In this document: positions 35,760 through 47,313 of the stretch, piece after piece
How positions within the stretch are numbered: the stretch's first letter is position 1
Layout of the letters: the number at the start of each line of letters is the position of its first letter
The notes under the pieces: generated by a model
What the model was told of the DNA's origin: nothing
Databases searched by the model: none
Seen by the model: the letters and a program-made list of their open reading frames with translations, nothing else
Assembly: GCA_021399435.1 (NCBI GenBank)
Contig: JAJTUP010000022.1
Span: 248,001-312,000, forward strand
Source of the DNA: Diaporthe sp. PMI_573
Lineage: Eukaryota; Ascomycota; Sordariomycetes; Diaporthales; Diaporthaceae
Direction: 5' to 3'
DNA: 64,000 nucleotides
Position numbers and translations under genes: made by a program

Positions 35760-37399
35760 TTCAATTTCTGGTTCCATTTTTACCTCTATGTGAGGGTTGT
35801 GGGAGGTATGTTTTACAACATACTTTCACGATACGTTTTGCCGCCGACGCACCCGGGTTCAAGACCCGGGAAAGGCGTCACGAGCAGGGACCTTCTCGAT
35901 CACCTCGGTGAGGCCACACCACAATGATTTGATACCCATTCAGCGGCCTTCTTTTACATGTGTAAACGTTTTATTGTCACTTATTGATCAGCGAGGCGCT
36001 TGGAACTGTTGTACAATTTGGATTCATGAACAAACAGTCATCTTCATTTTTAAGATACCCGGTCGTCAATTGGCATCACATGTTCATTGGTACAACGTTC
36101 GCTACATATATTGTATTTTTATTGGAATTCTAGCTGGTAGATCACAGAGCACGCCCACATGTATGAACATTTATAGTTTTGTACGGACAGAATGCCACAG
36201 GGGTACACACATCGCCTAGCATGCCCTGATTAACTTCGGCCATGCTCGGAAGTTTTCCAAAAACCAGTTTTCAAGTACTAGCGCAGACCTCGGCGAGATT
36301 AGAGAACACAGCCAACTCTCTCGACAGCGATTATCCGGATCGAAGGCAGCCAGCCTGATTTACCTTATGGACCACCGACTGGAAAGATGTCCACACATTC
36401 TCCCAGCAACTGCTGCCCCTGGCCACTCACGCAGTTGCTGCCCTTGATCTGTGGTCGGCCACACCCGCGTTGGGGGCCACAAAGCCAGCAGCACATCACA
36501 CAAGTGCCGACCATCTGTCTCACACCGCAACCCGCATCTCCAGCGAATGAGCATCTGGGCGGGTGACACAGTGGAAGGGGCAGGGTGTGCTGCGGTCACG
36601 CAGTGTCACCAACCCCCACTACCGGCGTGTCTATCTCCCAATAGCCGGCGCCATTGTGAGCCTCAATATCACCCTAGGGAGAAACCGGGATCAGCTCCAG
36701 GGCCAATGAGGGCGGGTAAAGGAGTTGCCTTGTTCTCCTTAGGAAACTCTGTTTGCGACACGAGCTTGTCTCGTGATCGAGGTCAGGCCATGATCGCTGC
36801 TGTACCGGGCACTGGGTGCTTGCAAGGGGGGCTGTCCCATGTCGTGAACAGAAATGGCGGCGCCTCGTCTTGAGATAGTGTCGATCGAGGACCAAAAAAG
36901 GCTCTGTGCAGGGTCAGTAAGGATTTGTACCGAAATTTGCAGTTCTCAGTTCGGCGTTGGCCAGCGAGATGAAGCCCTTCCAGCCAAGTACGCCATCGAA
37001 AATGTTTAGCTACGCTGTTCTGCCGTCGTACCGGCTGACCGGTATTATTTAAATTCAATGCGGGCTTCATTCATAAGGATTTGTGTTGAGATATCCAATG
37101 GCAGGCATCAACGAGCCTATGCGTCGGCTAGTTATCTTTGTGTGGTGGTGGTTTTGGTGGTTGTTGTTGGGGGGGGGGGAGGCCGACGCGATTCATTGCC
37201 AGCCTCGCCATTCTCGTACGGACTCAAACTTCCCACAGTCGTACAGTCGTACAGGGGATCTTAAACGCCTCATATTAATGTACTGTAATACGCTCGATTG
37301 AGGGCTCCCCGCCCGGGTCAGCCGCGTTGTGTGTGAATACATTGGCTCGGCGGCCAACTTCATGGCCACAACCTCAAATAGACAGTTTACACTTCTATC

Positions 37400-37409
37400 T
37401 ACCTAGGTA
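37400..37409. repeat. Palindrome TACCTAGGTA, copy 4
   Basis: Extends to CTACCTAGGTAG (37399-37410), the same 12-bp palindrome as at 5066-5077. Confidence 0.6.
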
Positions 37410-37588
37410 GCCTTTCTGGAAAGCCTCTCAGGGCTTTTAGAAGGTACCAGTAAGTAACAGATTATTTCAGCTATCGCTACGAGGGCGACCACAGCACGAG
37501 GGGACTGGCAGTTCCAGGTGGCTCTAGTAGAGCAATCCCTGTATCAGATCCGGCAGTTGTGTAGGAGAGAAGGCAGATCAAGCATGTG

Positions 37589-37792
37589 GTTCCCGACCTG
37601 CCCCTGGATCCTCATATCCAAGAGATCGTGCAGATGGGTGAGCATATGGAGCCAAGCTTGGCCTATGGATACCTGCATGAAGTGGCGGCCGCCCAATTCG
37701 AATGGACTGCAGCAGATTGGCCTGCGTCAAGAATGATAGCAAGAGGGAGCTTATTTAGTGAAGTAAAGCCTTATGACGAGGTCATAGTGTGA
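37589..37792 (+). pseudogene. Possible small exon or gene relic
   Basis: An open frame encodes about 67 residues of ordinary, low-repeat composition (VPDLPLDPHIQEIVQMGEH, then an AAAQFEWTAADWPASRM segment) ending in a stop at 37792. A compatible open stretch (YRYEGDHSTRGLAVPGGSSR) lies just upstream at about 37470-37560 in another frame. No start, family or intact splice model could be established, so it may be a decayed gene, a short exon or chance. Confidence 0.2.
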
Positions 37793-38270
37793 CATTCCAT
37801 TTGGATTCCTGATCTACCAGATGATATCTAGTTCGCTGATTGACACAACTCACCAAAGGATGACAAAACTGACGCTTTTTGAGTTTCTGAAGTTGTGACG
37901 TATGCTAAAGAACTTTTACTCCCAGAAGACCATCAAGACTGTGCCCCTATGTCTCCACAGGTTCCTGTCTGCATAGCAGTACCAAAGCCGTGAGGACATG
38001 GCAAGGACCACTATCTCCACGTCGAGCAGCTGCTAATGAGAACTCGTGTGGGAACGGATCAACTGATACACTTGAATGATTGCTGAAGGATACTGAAGAG
38101 CATCAAGCCGACCTGTGACTTATTTCGAAATCAGGATGACATTGCTTACGGTTTCCTCAGCAGCCATATTGCTTGTTTGAGAATGACCGAGGTACGCATT
38201 CCCCAATGTGAGTGGTACCAAATAGTATATATAGCTTGGATTATACATCGTTAAGATGGCTTTCCCCGTC

Positions 38271-39962
38271 CTACTCCTCATCGACCCTTCCTATGGCTTG
38301 GCCCATCTTGACCTTCTGCCCCTTTTCAACGTTCCAGACCCAACCGCCCTTGAGCTTGCCACTCTCATCCTCCTGCCCCAGCGGCGCCTCAAAGACCAGC
38401 ACGATGGTGCTTCCCAATTGGAACCCTCCCATCTCCTCACCACGGCGCAGTGCGTGTCCATGCAGGACGGGACTGGCCATCTCGTAGGCGGCCTCGGAGA
38501 AGCCGCTATACGGCTCCCCTTGCGCAGCAGCTTCTTCGGCCGCCCTGTCGGCCGCGGTGTCCGTCGTCAGGCTGTTGGTCCGCAGCTCACGATCGAAGTT
38601 GATCTTGATGGACCCAACATTGGTCGCACCCACGGGCACATACGAGAAGAAGCCCCATCGCCACCTACCCAACAGCACTACTCGCTCGTTGAGAGTGAAG
38701 AGGCCGGGGAGGGTACGTTGGAGGTAGGGAGATACACTGTACAGCTCACCGGCAAAGTGCCGCCGCCGCTCAACGACCCAGTTCGTAGGCGAGTGGAAGC
38801 GGTGGTAGTCCCCAGGTGCGAGGTAGATGACGGCGTAATACAGCGAGGTCGGGTTGTCCTTGGACAAGAGATCATACCATGGCTTTTCGCCCAGCGCGAG
38901 ATCGGCACGGACCTCGGAGACAGATGTTGGTGAGGCGCCAGTGGACTGATCTTCGGGCCGGCCTTTCTGGTTCTGCGACATGGCGGGGCCGGTCAGCAGG
39001 TTTGGCAGGGTGTACGAGATGCCATTGACACGAGCGAACTCCTCGTCTTGCTTGACGACCTCCGCATCCTTGTGCTTCTCTTCAGCCGTGGTACCATCCG
39101 AGGCAGGCGTACTAGTGCCGGACCTGACGCTTGGTGTCGGCGTGTTCTTGCCGAGCAAAGCGTCGATACTGTAGGTCATACCCTTGACTTGCTCGATATC
39201 ACCTCCCTGGATCTGGCCAAACTGCAGCACCTTGCCATCCGAAGGCGAGAGCAGAGCATTGTGGTCGGGATCCAAAGGACGGACGCCAGGTTTGAGTGTG
39301 CGGTAGAAGAAGGCTGCGAGGTTGGGGTACACATGCAAATCAGGCTCGGAAACCTCGTCGAGGCTGGACAGTCGTCAGTCACTTGAACTGGTCACACCTC
39401 GAAGAGGAGCGCGGACTCACTTGACGCCAAATACCCAGGAATACAGCTTGAAGCCAGGAACACGGAAGTAGTAGGGGATGTCTACCTCGTTGAACTTTCC
39501 CCATAGCCTCGAAAGGGCCTTGAGAGGTAGGGTAGACATGACGCGAACCTGCCATGGGCCCTCGGGCCTCACCCGGGGGCGCCTCTTGGGCTTCCTCTCG
39601 AACTCTTCATCCTCCTGCCTCTCTTTCTCACGCGTGTAGACCTTATAGCCCTGCACGAGTCCCAGGAAGCCTATGCCAACGCCGACCGGGACGAAGTACC
39701 ACTCGGTCTTGGATTTGCCCAGTGCCATCCGTAACCTGGACGTGAACCTAGGCCGCTGCTGGGACTGCTGCGAGTATGCGCGGCGGCTGGCCGGGGCGGG
39801 GCCCAGTGGACGGCTGGGAGAGAACTGCCTCGGCCTCACGGATGTCTGGTGGAGGGCTTGCCGGCGAAAACAGGCCGGACAGCGCAGGGCGGCAGCAGAC
39901 TCATCGAAGAGCCTACTTCTTGCGAGGCCGCTGCCAAGAGATCTTGACATTGAAGCCATCAT
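38271..39962 (-). CDS. psd1: Phosphatidylserine decarboxylase, mitochondrial type, 2 exons
   Basis: Pyruvoyl-dependent enzyme converting phosphatidylserine to phosphatidylethanolamine at the inner mitochondrial membrane. Exons on the minus strand: 39962-39421 and 39363-38271 (1635 nt, 544 aa); the 57-nt intron keeps frame in VFGVN/LDEV. The Arg/Ser-rich N-terminus lacks acids early on and reads as a presequence. A single membrane segment lies at about 88-108 (YFVPVGVGIGFLGLVQGYKVY). Catalytic signatures: DHNALLSPSDGKVLQFG, APGDYHRFHSPTNW, FSYVPVGATNVGSI, and the self-cleavage motif LGST in GGFQLGSTIVLVFEAP. Cleavage before Ser499 would yield a 46-residue alpha chain bearing the pyruvoyl group. 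A Ser/Thr-rich insertion of about 90 residues sits between the SPSDGKV and DYHRFHSP motifs. Divergent from the Usa1-like gene. Confidence 0.95.
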
Positions 39963-40987
39963 GGCCCAGGAGGAAGAGACTCGACAGGTCGGGCGGGCAC
40001 GCGGGTGGAAATTTAAACAGGACGGAGGGAATCCTGGCTTATCGATATCGACATGGGCAGGCTAGACCCATCGTATGATCAGGGGCCTTTTTCTGGGTTT
40101 GCGGTGAAGGTTTTGGCTGGGGCCGGGGGAGACTGCGAGACTTGACTTAAGAACGTCAACAAAACACAGCCAGTCGTGTCGAAATGATGAGCGCTTGACA
40201 GATGGCGTGCGTGCGTGCGTGCAGGCAAGCTCACCTGGGCTTGCTCGTGGTAGGGAACCTGGCAGGATTTATGACGCAGCTCCTGCAGCCAGACGGACCA
40301 GGACTCCAGGCCAGGCCCCGGAACGTTCTGCACAACACGCCGTACTGTCCGTGCCTTTTAGCACCGAACTGCTGGAAACGGTGGGCTAGGCCGCTGCTGT
40401 CTGTTTCAGGTACCCCGGCCCATAGGCCCGTACTCCATCTACCAGCTGCACTCCAGGGCTGAGTGGAAACGTGGCATCGGACATAGAGCCATTATTCAGC
40501 GCGCGGCAGGCAATCTGACATTGCGAATCGCTTCCTGTGGGCTTGTGCTCCACGCATCCTCAGCCCAACACTCGCACCCTCACACTGAACTTCACACATA
40601 CGGTTGGACTGGTTTGGGCTTCGAGACTGTCCCTTCCCCTCTTCCCACGAACAAGCTGTCCTCCTGCCCGCCGCATCGAGACACCAGCAAATCTCGTCAA
40701 GAAGCAAACCACCGAAAATGCAATCCACTGCTTGCCGATGATCCAGCACTCCACCGAATCCCGATCGATCCATAGCTCTGTGCAACGAGCCTGGCAGCCT
40801 CAACTGGCCCGTCCTGGACCGCACCGGCGTGAGAAGGGTCTGGCCTCAGGAGCTTGCCTGACGTTCGCCATCAGTGACAACATTCCATGCAATTCCACAC
40901 ACACGATACCATCCAGCCTCGTCCTACTGTCGATGCCAGTGGAACCTAGGGAGCCGAACGACCTCAACACCTGCGGAGCTATTTGTC
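39963..40987. promoter_or_regulatory. Divergent promoter region of psd1 and the Usa1/HERP-like gene
   Basis: One kilobase separates the two start codons. It includes a short TGCG repeat (about 40207-40222). No defined regulatory element can be named. Confidence 0.5.
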
Positions 40988-43365
40988 ATGGCTGAAGACG
41001 TGCCCTCCTCGTCGAGTGCCCCATCCCAGGGGGAGAATCCGCCGACCGTCAACATCTCTATCATCTCTCCTTCGCTCGCCGTCAACGCCCCATTGAATTT
41101 TACTGGCCTTCCGGCCTCTACGACTGTCGGCCAGCTGAAGGAGAAGATCCGTGAAGCCTTGGATGCGAAGCCGGCCAACGAGCAGCAACGTTTGATCCAC
41201 CAGGGCAAGCTGTTGAGCCGTGAGAGCGAGACCTTGTTGGACGTCTTTGGGGAGCAAAAGGTACTGGATACCCCTTCCAAATACCCTTCTTGGAGCATAT
41301 CGAGCTGACAGGCCGCACACAGCTTCGTGGATCGGACCAGGTGGCCGTCCACCTCGTCATCCGAGACCTCGAACCTCAGCACGCCCCCAGCCAAGGGGCT
41401 CCCACCCGTGACCAAAGCCCTGCGCCGATTCCTCCTTCTCGCCAAAGCGCCCCTTCTGTTGTCAACTCCGCCGCCACACCTCATCACCATCACCCTGGCC
41501 ACCACCACTACCACCACCACCACCACCACCTCCCTCCCAGGTTTGGAGGCCCAGCACCCCATGTTGGCCAACCTCACTCGCCCTTCCCCGCACATGGGCT
41601 CGGGATACCGGCGCCGGGCAGCCAGACAAGCGCACAACTTATGGCTCAACAGCAACAATTGATGCAACAGTACCGCAGCCAGCTAAATCAGCGACCAGTA
41701 GGACATCACGGCCCACAAGCACGAGGTGCTGCCGCCCTGCAGGGTTTGCCTGTGCATGGACAGGCAGTCAACTCACAATTTCCGAATCTTGGCCAGGGAA
41801 GGAACAGTCCTCACCCAGAATATCCAGGCTACGTGCGCGAAACTGTCGGGCCGAATGGTGAAGTTGTCCGCGTCACGATGAACTCTGCATTCATCGCTCC
41901 GAATAGGCAGGTTTTCCCGGTGAATTTGCAGAACCTGCAACACGGTAACGGGGGTGCCGCCGCACCTACGCCCGGGGGTCCATTGTCGACAAACGACGTG
42001 CAAAACATCATTCGCAACGCTGATGCCAGCCAAGCAACGTCCAGATTGACGAATGCTATGCATCGCAGCGCGTCCGGCGCTTCTCTCGCGAACCTGAATC
42101 TGAATGGCTCACGGCAACCGATCCAAACCCCCGGGGTCACAGTCCCTAGGAGGCCTGGGTCTACGGTTCCTCTGAGCAGGACCGCCACTCCCGATCCCAC
42201 GAGGTCTTCCAGCCACGGTAGCGTCTCAGCGCCTCCGGCAAACCCTTCCCTGAGAACGCCAAGTTCAAATCAGCCTGAGGTGTACATACTGAGCTCACCA
42301 CAAGGGCTACGAGCCCTGCTGGTCAACAATCAGTCAGACCTGTACTACACACCCGCACCACGATACCCTGTACCCCAAGTGATACCCAACTTTACGTCTG
42401 CGTGGCTCCAGCCACCAGCGCCTCAACCACGTCCGGCGTTTGTTGCCGATAGCGCACAGCAAGCTGCCCAACCGCAACCTGCCGGCGCTCGAGCTGAACA
42501 GCAGGCTCCACAGGCTGGTAACGTCAGGGTGAACGTCTTCCAGGGAGCGGCAGCGCAACAACAAGCTCAGCAACAGCAAGCCCAAGCGCGGCACTTCGCG
42601 CCAGGCGGCCCGCAGTTTCACCCAGCTAATCCAGAGGGTGGACTGGCAGGGGCACTACTCGCCGCTCTTTGGCCGCACCTATGGCTGTTGATCAGACTGG
42701 GCGTCTTTGTGTGGTGGTTCACGTCTTCCGATACGAGCTGGACGCGTTGGTTCACCATCATGGCTATCGCCACGGCCGTTTTCCTAATCAACACTGGTCT
42801 CCTGAACGGGCCAGCCAACAACGTTTTCAACCCCATACGCCGGCACCTTGACGGGATCATCCCACTCGCCCCCGAGGCAGATGTGGGCGAGAGAGAACGC
42901 AACAGACCTCCACCAGTGAGAGTTGAAGAACACAACGGCGTCCGATATGAATACGCAGTAGCAGCACAACCAGGGGAGCAGCAAGACAGGCCAGATCCCG
43001 CGCAGGCTGCCGCGCGATTGATGGCTCAGCGACAACAACAGAATGCGAACTGGTTCGTTGATCAGTTCCGTCGCCTCGAGCGGGCTGGCTTACTTTTCCT
43101 GGCCAGTATCGCTCCAGGGGTAGCAGAGCGCCACATCGCGGCATTGGAAGCCCAGGAACGGGCAGAGAGGGAGCGTAGGGAGGCTGAGGACCGCGCCGAG
43201 CGGGAACTCAGAGAGGCCGAGGAGCGTGCGGCCGCGGAGGCGACAGCCTCTGGGACAGGTGGAACTGCGGCCTCCAGCGAGACACAGAATGCAGACACTC
43301 CGGAGAATGTAGGCGGAGGAAACGAGCAGCAGCAAGAGCAACAAGCCCCCATGGCCGCGACTTAA
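40988..43365 (+). CDS. Ubiquitin-like domain membrane protein, Usa1/HERP family, 2 exons
   Basis: ER-membrane scaffold of the Hrd1 ubiquitin-ligase (ERAD) complex by family analogy. Exons 40988-41260 and 41323-43365 (771 aa). The intron interrupts the ubiquitin-like fold at DVFGEQK/LRGSDQVAVHLVIRD. The UBL spans residues ~21-108, with the HERP-like features PSTTVGQLKEKI-type strand 2 (here PASTTVGQLKEKI), RLIHQGKLL and the HLVI strand. A long low-complexity linker contains a His tract (HHHHPGHHHYHHHHHH), Gln runs and Pro/Ser. A hydrophobic hairpin at about 530-585 (GLAGALLAALWPHLWLLIRL then WFTIMAIATAVFLINTGLL) fits two membrane passes. The C-terminus is cytosolic and Gln-, Glu- and Arg-rich with a charged helix (ERAEREREAEDRAERELREAEER-like). 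Identity to Usa1 specifically is inferred from architecture. Confidence 0.82.
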
Positions 43366-44128
43366 GGTCCAGCAGAGGATGTGTGACCTCCAACATTATT
43401 TTCATTCCAGAAATATTGTATTAGTATTGCGATTCAAAACAAGTTGGGGAGGAACGCCGAGATATCCAGCGCGAGCGCATCAGCGCGAAACATTTAGCAC
43501 GGAGTTGAAGGGCCAAAACAACAGACAATTCACAGTACGGTACGTGTTTTCAGGCCAAGCAGAGCATCTGCTGCATGCCATGGAAAATAGCGAGCACCCA
43601 GGACCCCCAAGGGGCGTTTAAGCAGTAATTATTTGTATTTACACAACCTGTCACAAAACCTTGGAGTGATTTATTGCTGCGCACTGTCCCCAGTTCGCCG
43701 CCAGCTCATGAACCCCGGCCGGCCTGATACCCCGGTCCCTGTTTGCCCCGGTTGGAGCAACCGAGCCTCGGTTCAATTCCCCGCAGACCGTCAGTAATCC
43801 GGGGGGATATATCAACACAGCACTGTCTACCTCAGTCTACCATTACACTTCACTTCACTCGGGAACAACTGCATATCAAACGGCTCTTAGTCCTCATTCG
43901 TCGTTGCTCAATTGGGACATCTCTCACCCCGCTCCTATATTTTGGGAACAGTCCGCCGCAATCTCAGGCCTGCGCCGACGATTCGATCCCGGGCCACGCG
44001 ACTTCACTTCATCCTACTCGCAGTGAGTCTCGGTCTGGCCTGTCACTACAGAGTCTCCACTGACATGACACACAGCACCAAGCATCCCAAGCTGTGAACT
44101 GCAGCCAGCGAGGCTCATCTCAACTATC
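43366..44128. other. Intergenic spacer, 0.76 kb
   Basis: 3' flank of the Usa1-like gene and promoter of the SDR gene. A GGTTCAATTCC word at 43771 resembles a tRNA B box but does not fold as a T arm (see rejected). Confidence 0.6.
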
Positions 44129-45110
44129 ATGGAGGATATAAAGATCCAGGATTTCTCCTCGCTCTTCAGCCTGAAGGGTAAAGTTGCCGTCGTCACCGGC
44201 GGCTCTCGAGGGCTTGGTCTCACAGCCGCCTCAGCGTGAGTTTTACAACAGAGCGAGAACATGCACCTCAAACCACGCCCCATTATTCCCGCAGCAAAAG
44301 ATCAAAACAACAAGAGAGAATCAAGAACTCACTAACACACACGATCCCCCCAGCCTCCTCCAAGCAGGCGCCTCAAAGGTCTTCATAACCTCCCGCAAGG
44401 CCAAGGCCTGCGACGAGGCCGTCGCGGCGCTCAACAAGCTCCCCAACCTCTCCCCCGGTGCGCAGGCCATCTCCGTCCCCGCGGACAGCAGCACGGTGGA
44501 GGGCGTCCAGGCCCTGGTGGACGGGGTGAAGAAGCACACGGCGCACGTGGACATCCTGCTTGCCAACGCAGGCGCAACGTGGGGCGAGGCCTTCGACACG
44601 CACCCGGACAGCGCCTTCGCCAAGGTGATGGACCTGAACGTGCGCGCCGTCTTCAACACTGTGCGGCTCTTTGCCCCGCTGCTGCAGAAGCGCGCCTCCG
44701 TCGCCGACCCGAGCCGCGTCGTCATCACCTCTTCCGTTGCGGGGCTCGGTGTGGGCACGCTGGGCGCGCAGGGGACGTATGGGTACAGCGCGTCAAAGGC
44801 GGGCGTGCTGCACCTCGGGCGCAACCTCGCGCTTGAGCTTGGCCCCCGCCACATCACCGTCAACAGCATCTGCCCTGGCTTCTTCCCCACCAAGATGTCC
44901 AGCGGCCTGATGGAGATGTCTGGAGGTGTTAAGAAGCTCGCCCAGGGGAACCCCATGAGGAGGCTCGGCCAGCCTGAGGACATCGCCGGCGCCGTGGTGT
45001 ATTTGTGCTCGAGAGCCGGAAGCCATGTCAACGGTGATGCTATCGAGATCGACGGAGGGGCCTTGTGGCAGCGTGGGGAGCTTATCGCCCCGGGCCAGGC
45101 GAAGCTGTAG
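44129..45110 (+). CDS. Short-chain dehydrogenase/reductase (3-oxoacyl-reductase-like), 2 exons
   Basis: Classical SDR, NADP(H)-dependent. Exons 44129-44235 and 44354-45110 (864 nt, 287 aa); the intron lies just after the Rossmann glycine loop. Motifs: TGGSRGLG (residues 23-30), NAG (107-109), a catalytic serine in VVITSSVAG (about 162-163) and YSASK with Tyr180 and Lys184, followed by VNSICPGFFPTKM. The basic SR in the loop and SRKAK after strand 2 point to NADP. The nearest annotated fungal relatives I recall are labelled rhamnolipid-type 3-oxoacyl-ACP reductases, a name carried over from bacteria. The physiological substrate is unknown. It has no biosynthetic neighbours, so a stand-alone metabolic or detoxification role is likely. 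Confidence 0.93.
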
Positions 45111-45785
45111 AAATAGTAAATGTCAAGTGTGATGAAAAATAGGCACGGATGCATTGGCTTTTCTCGTGTTGTAATGTCAATTCTGTGTTCTATATCAGAT
45201 ACCAGATTCGTTCCGTCTCCAGGTGTCTATGTGTATCTAATATGCAAATCGAGCCTTTTTATCGAGAGCTATACAAGTACACCTCTAGTTCTGAAGAGCC
45301 GGTATGGCTGCTCGGGCCGTTTCCTGAAGAAATTGGAACAAGTCACCCTCCCACAGGCCTCGCAACCATAGATCTTCTGCAATCATCGAGTACAAGTCGG
45401 CCTGTCGCTCCACGTGACAAACACTGGGTCTCAATGCCAAGAACCCATCGTGACTTTATTCCCCGCCCTTCATGTGTGTGGGTCGATAGGCATTTTGGTT
45501 GTAGTGTCTCGCTCACTTCTTCTTTCGCTCGAGACCCACCTCAAGAGTTTGAGAGCGTCTTATATCGATACAATGCGGTAATGTTCACACAGAGTAGTGA
45601 CTGCCACAAAGATCACGTCTGTTTCCTCTTCGCGTCAATCGCCACCACAGCTGAGAGTGTTTCGAGTGTATTGTCATGCGACTTGCGTCCTGGAGGACAG
45701 AGATCTGTGGGGAAGCCGCCGAGGCCTCCGATATTCCCAACTGAAGAAGAAGCCGCAGTAAGTGTGGCTAGTTCCCGAGGCTTCG
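45111..45785. other. Convergent intergenic spacer
   Basis: Between the 3' ends of the SDR and carnosine methyltransferase-like genes; no coding signal. Confidence 0.6.
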
Positions 45786-47313
45786 CTAGACGGCTGGTTT
45801 GCGGGCCACCCAAAAGGATGCGTGGTAGACGGTTTGAAGCATGGACTTGGGGTCCTGGATGTAGGGAGCCCGGATGTTGGTCTCCCAGGACTCGACCTTG
45901 AAACCGATCTTCTCAACCAGCGCCCTGACCTCGTCATCAGACAGCTCGAAGTTGCCAGGGTCAGCTATGCCCGTCGAGTTGTTGGGGTCGTGCTCTCCGT
46001 CGCCGTCGTCATCGTGGCCGTGGTTGCCCGGTGCCTTGTCCTCAAAGTGCCAGAGGAGGGGGCCGAAGTTGACCAGGATACCGCCGGGCTTGAGGCAGTG
46101 GAAGATGGTTTCCAGGTAGCGAATGAGGTTGGGCGCTGTGTCGAGGAAGAAGACGGACGCCACGGCGTCATACTGAGCACTGTGGTCGTCGTCTCCATAG
46201 AGGCACAGAAAATCAGACGCACACATGGACATGGCGCCCACGCCCTCGGTATTCCCGAGGACAGTAGCAGGGTGGATGTCCGGGATCTTGCAGCTCGCGA
46301 GGTGGCGATCTCTTGTGAGATGGTTGGAGAAGGTATGAACCCAGGGGAATATCGTGTGCTGTCCCGCCTGACGACAGTTGTTGAGTATATAGGAAGACGC
46401 CAGCAGTTGGTGGTAAGAGATCTCATTGCCTTCCGTCTCGAAGCCCTCCAGGCACAGGTCGAGGACCAGCCGGCCCAGGCCAGCCCCGGGGACAAGGACT
46501 TTGAGGTGCTGGGCCTCCGGATGCCTGCTTCTCTCGGCGGCCAGGGCTCGCTTGACAGGGCCGTAGCAGGCCTCCCTCTCCTCTGCTCCCTCTGCGGACC
46601 AGTCGCGGTAGAACTGTCGGATCGTGCTCCTGGACTTGTCAATGTCGCCGTATTTGGCGACGCCAACCCACTCCTCTGGCATGGAAGGGAAGTCGGCGTC
46701 TGACGAGGTTTCCTTCACGGCCAGGCTCCTCAACCCCTGCTTTACGATGCCCCTAGCGAGCTCAGCGTTGGAATCGATGGCGGCGTCGACCTTGTCAAGA
46801 GTTTCGAGGTAATTGAACGGTGGGGCGGCCAACATTTTCCAGTGCGCCTCTGGGAGCGCGTAGAATGACTGCCGCCGCAGGTGGGTGCAGTTGAAGTGAG
46901 CCACCCTGCCATATTGTCTGAGATTGTGTGAGTTTCCAAAACTGTTGGGGTGAGAAGAAGCAGGTTGGGGTACGGGGGGAAAGTCAGAAAAAGACAAATA
47001 CAATAGGACTCTTAAACAGAAAGACAGACGAACAAGCAGACGGGAGAACAACAGCGGATATGACAAAAAATACAATTGCAAATACAGATCAGGTTCAGTA
47101 CAAGCCAACGTCAGTTCTCCCTAGGCATGTAAAAACAACAGATGGTGTGGCTGACCACTTGAAAAGAAGCTCAAAAACCGATTGGGCGGTGGTGAGGGGC
47201 ACTCACAGAAAAGAGTCGAGGGCGCAGAAGATGACTCTCGCCTCCTCCTCATCCGAGACCGTTTCCTCCAGGCCCTGCCAGTCACGCTCCTCTGCATGCA
47301 CTGGGTCAGCCAT
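45786..47313 (-). CDS. N2227-family methyltransferase (carnosine N-methyltransferase homologue), 2 exons
   Basis: SAM-dependent methyltransferase of the N2227/CARNMT1 family; the animal and yeast members methylate histidine-containing peptides such as carnosine. Exons on the minus strand: 47313-47207 and 46917-45786 (1239 nt, 412 aa), with a 289-nt intron that falls within ALDSF/LQYGRVAHFNCTH. N-terminal family segment: AHFNCTHLRRQSFYALPEAHW. SAM loop: KVLVPGAGLGRLVLDL at about 175-190. Signature: GNEISYHQLLASSYILN. Late strands: AVASVFFLDTAPNLIRYLETIFHCLKPGG and GPLLWHFED, with a His/Asp-rich insertion after. The C-terminus VYHASFWVARKP is typical. Fungi are not known to make carnosine, so the real acceptor may be another imidazole compound or a protein histidine. 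The start is the first in-frame ATG, giving the acidic leader MADPVHAEERDWQGL. Confidence 0.93.

Larger units (their letters stand above)
35760..38270. other. Intergenic region, 2.5 kb
   Basis: Between the 3' ends of the coiled-coil gene and the PSD gene. Contains TACCTAGGTA at 37400 and a possible small gene fragment at 37589-37792. Nothing else is supported. Confidence 0.55.

Noticed and set aside
35859..35883. CCGGG-TTCAAGA-CCCGG, a perfect T-arm-like hairpin
   Set aside because: No A box or acceptor-stem partner about 50-60 nt upstream; better read as a simple inverted repeat downstream of the coiled-coil gene.
38256..38933. 225-codon open frame antisense to the phosphatidylserine decarboxylase gene
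   Set aside because: Mirror of a well-supported coding exon; its composition follows from the codon bias of the real strand.
43771..43781. GGTTCAATTCC, matching the tRNA B-box consensus
   Set aside because: The flanking bases cannot form the 5-bp T stem and there is no A box upstream.
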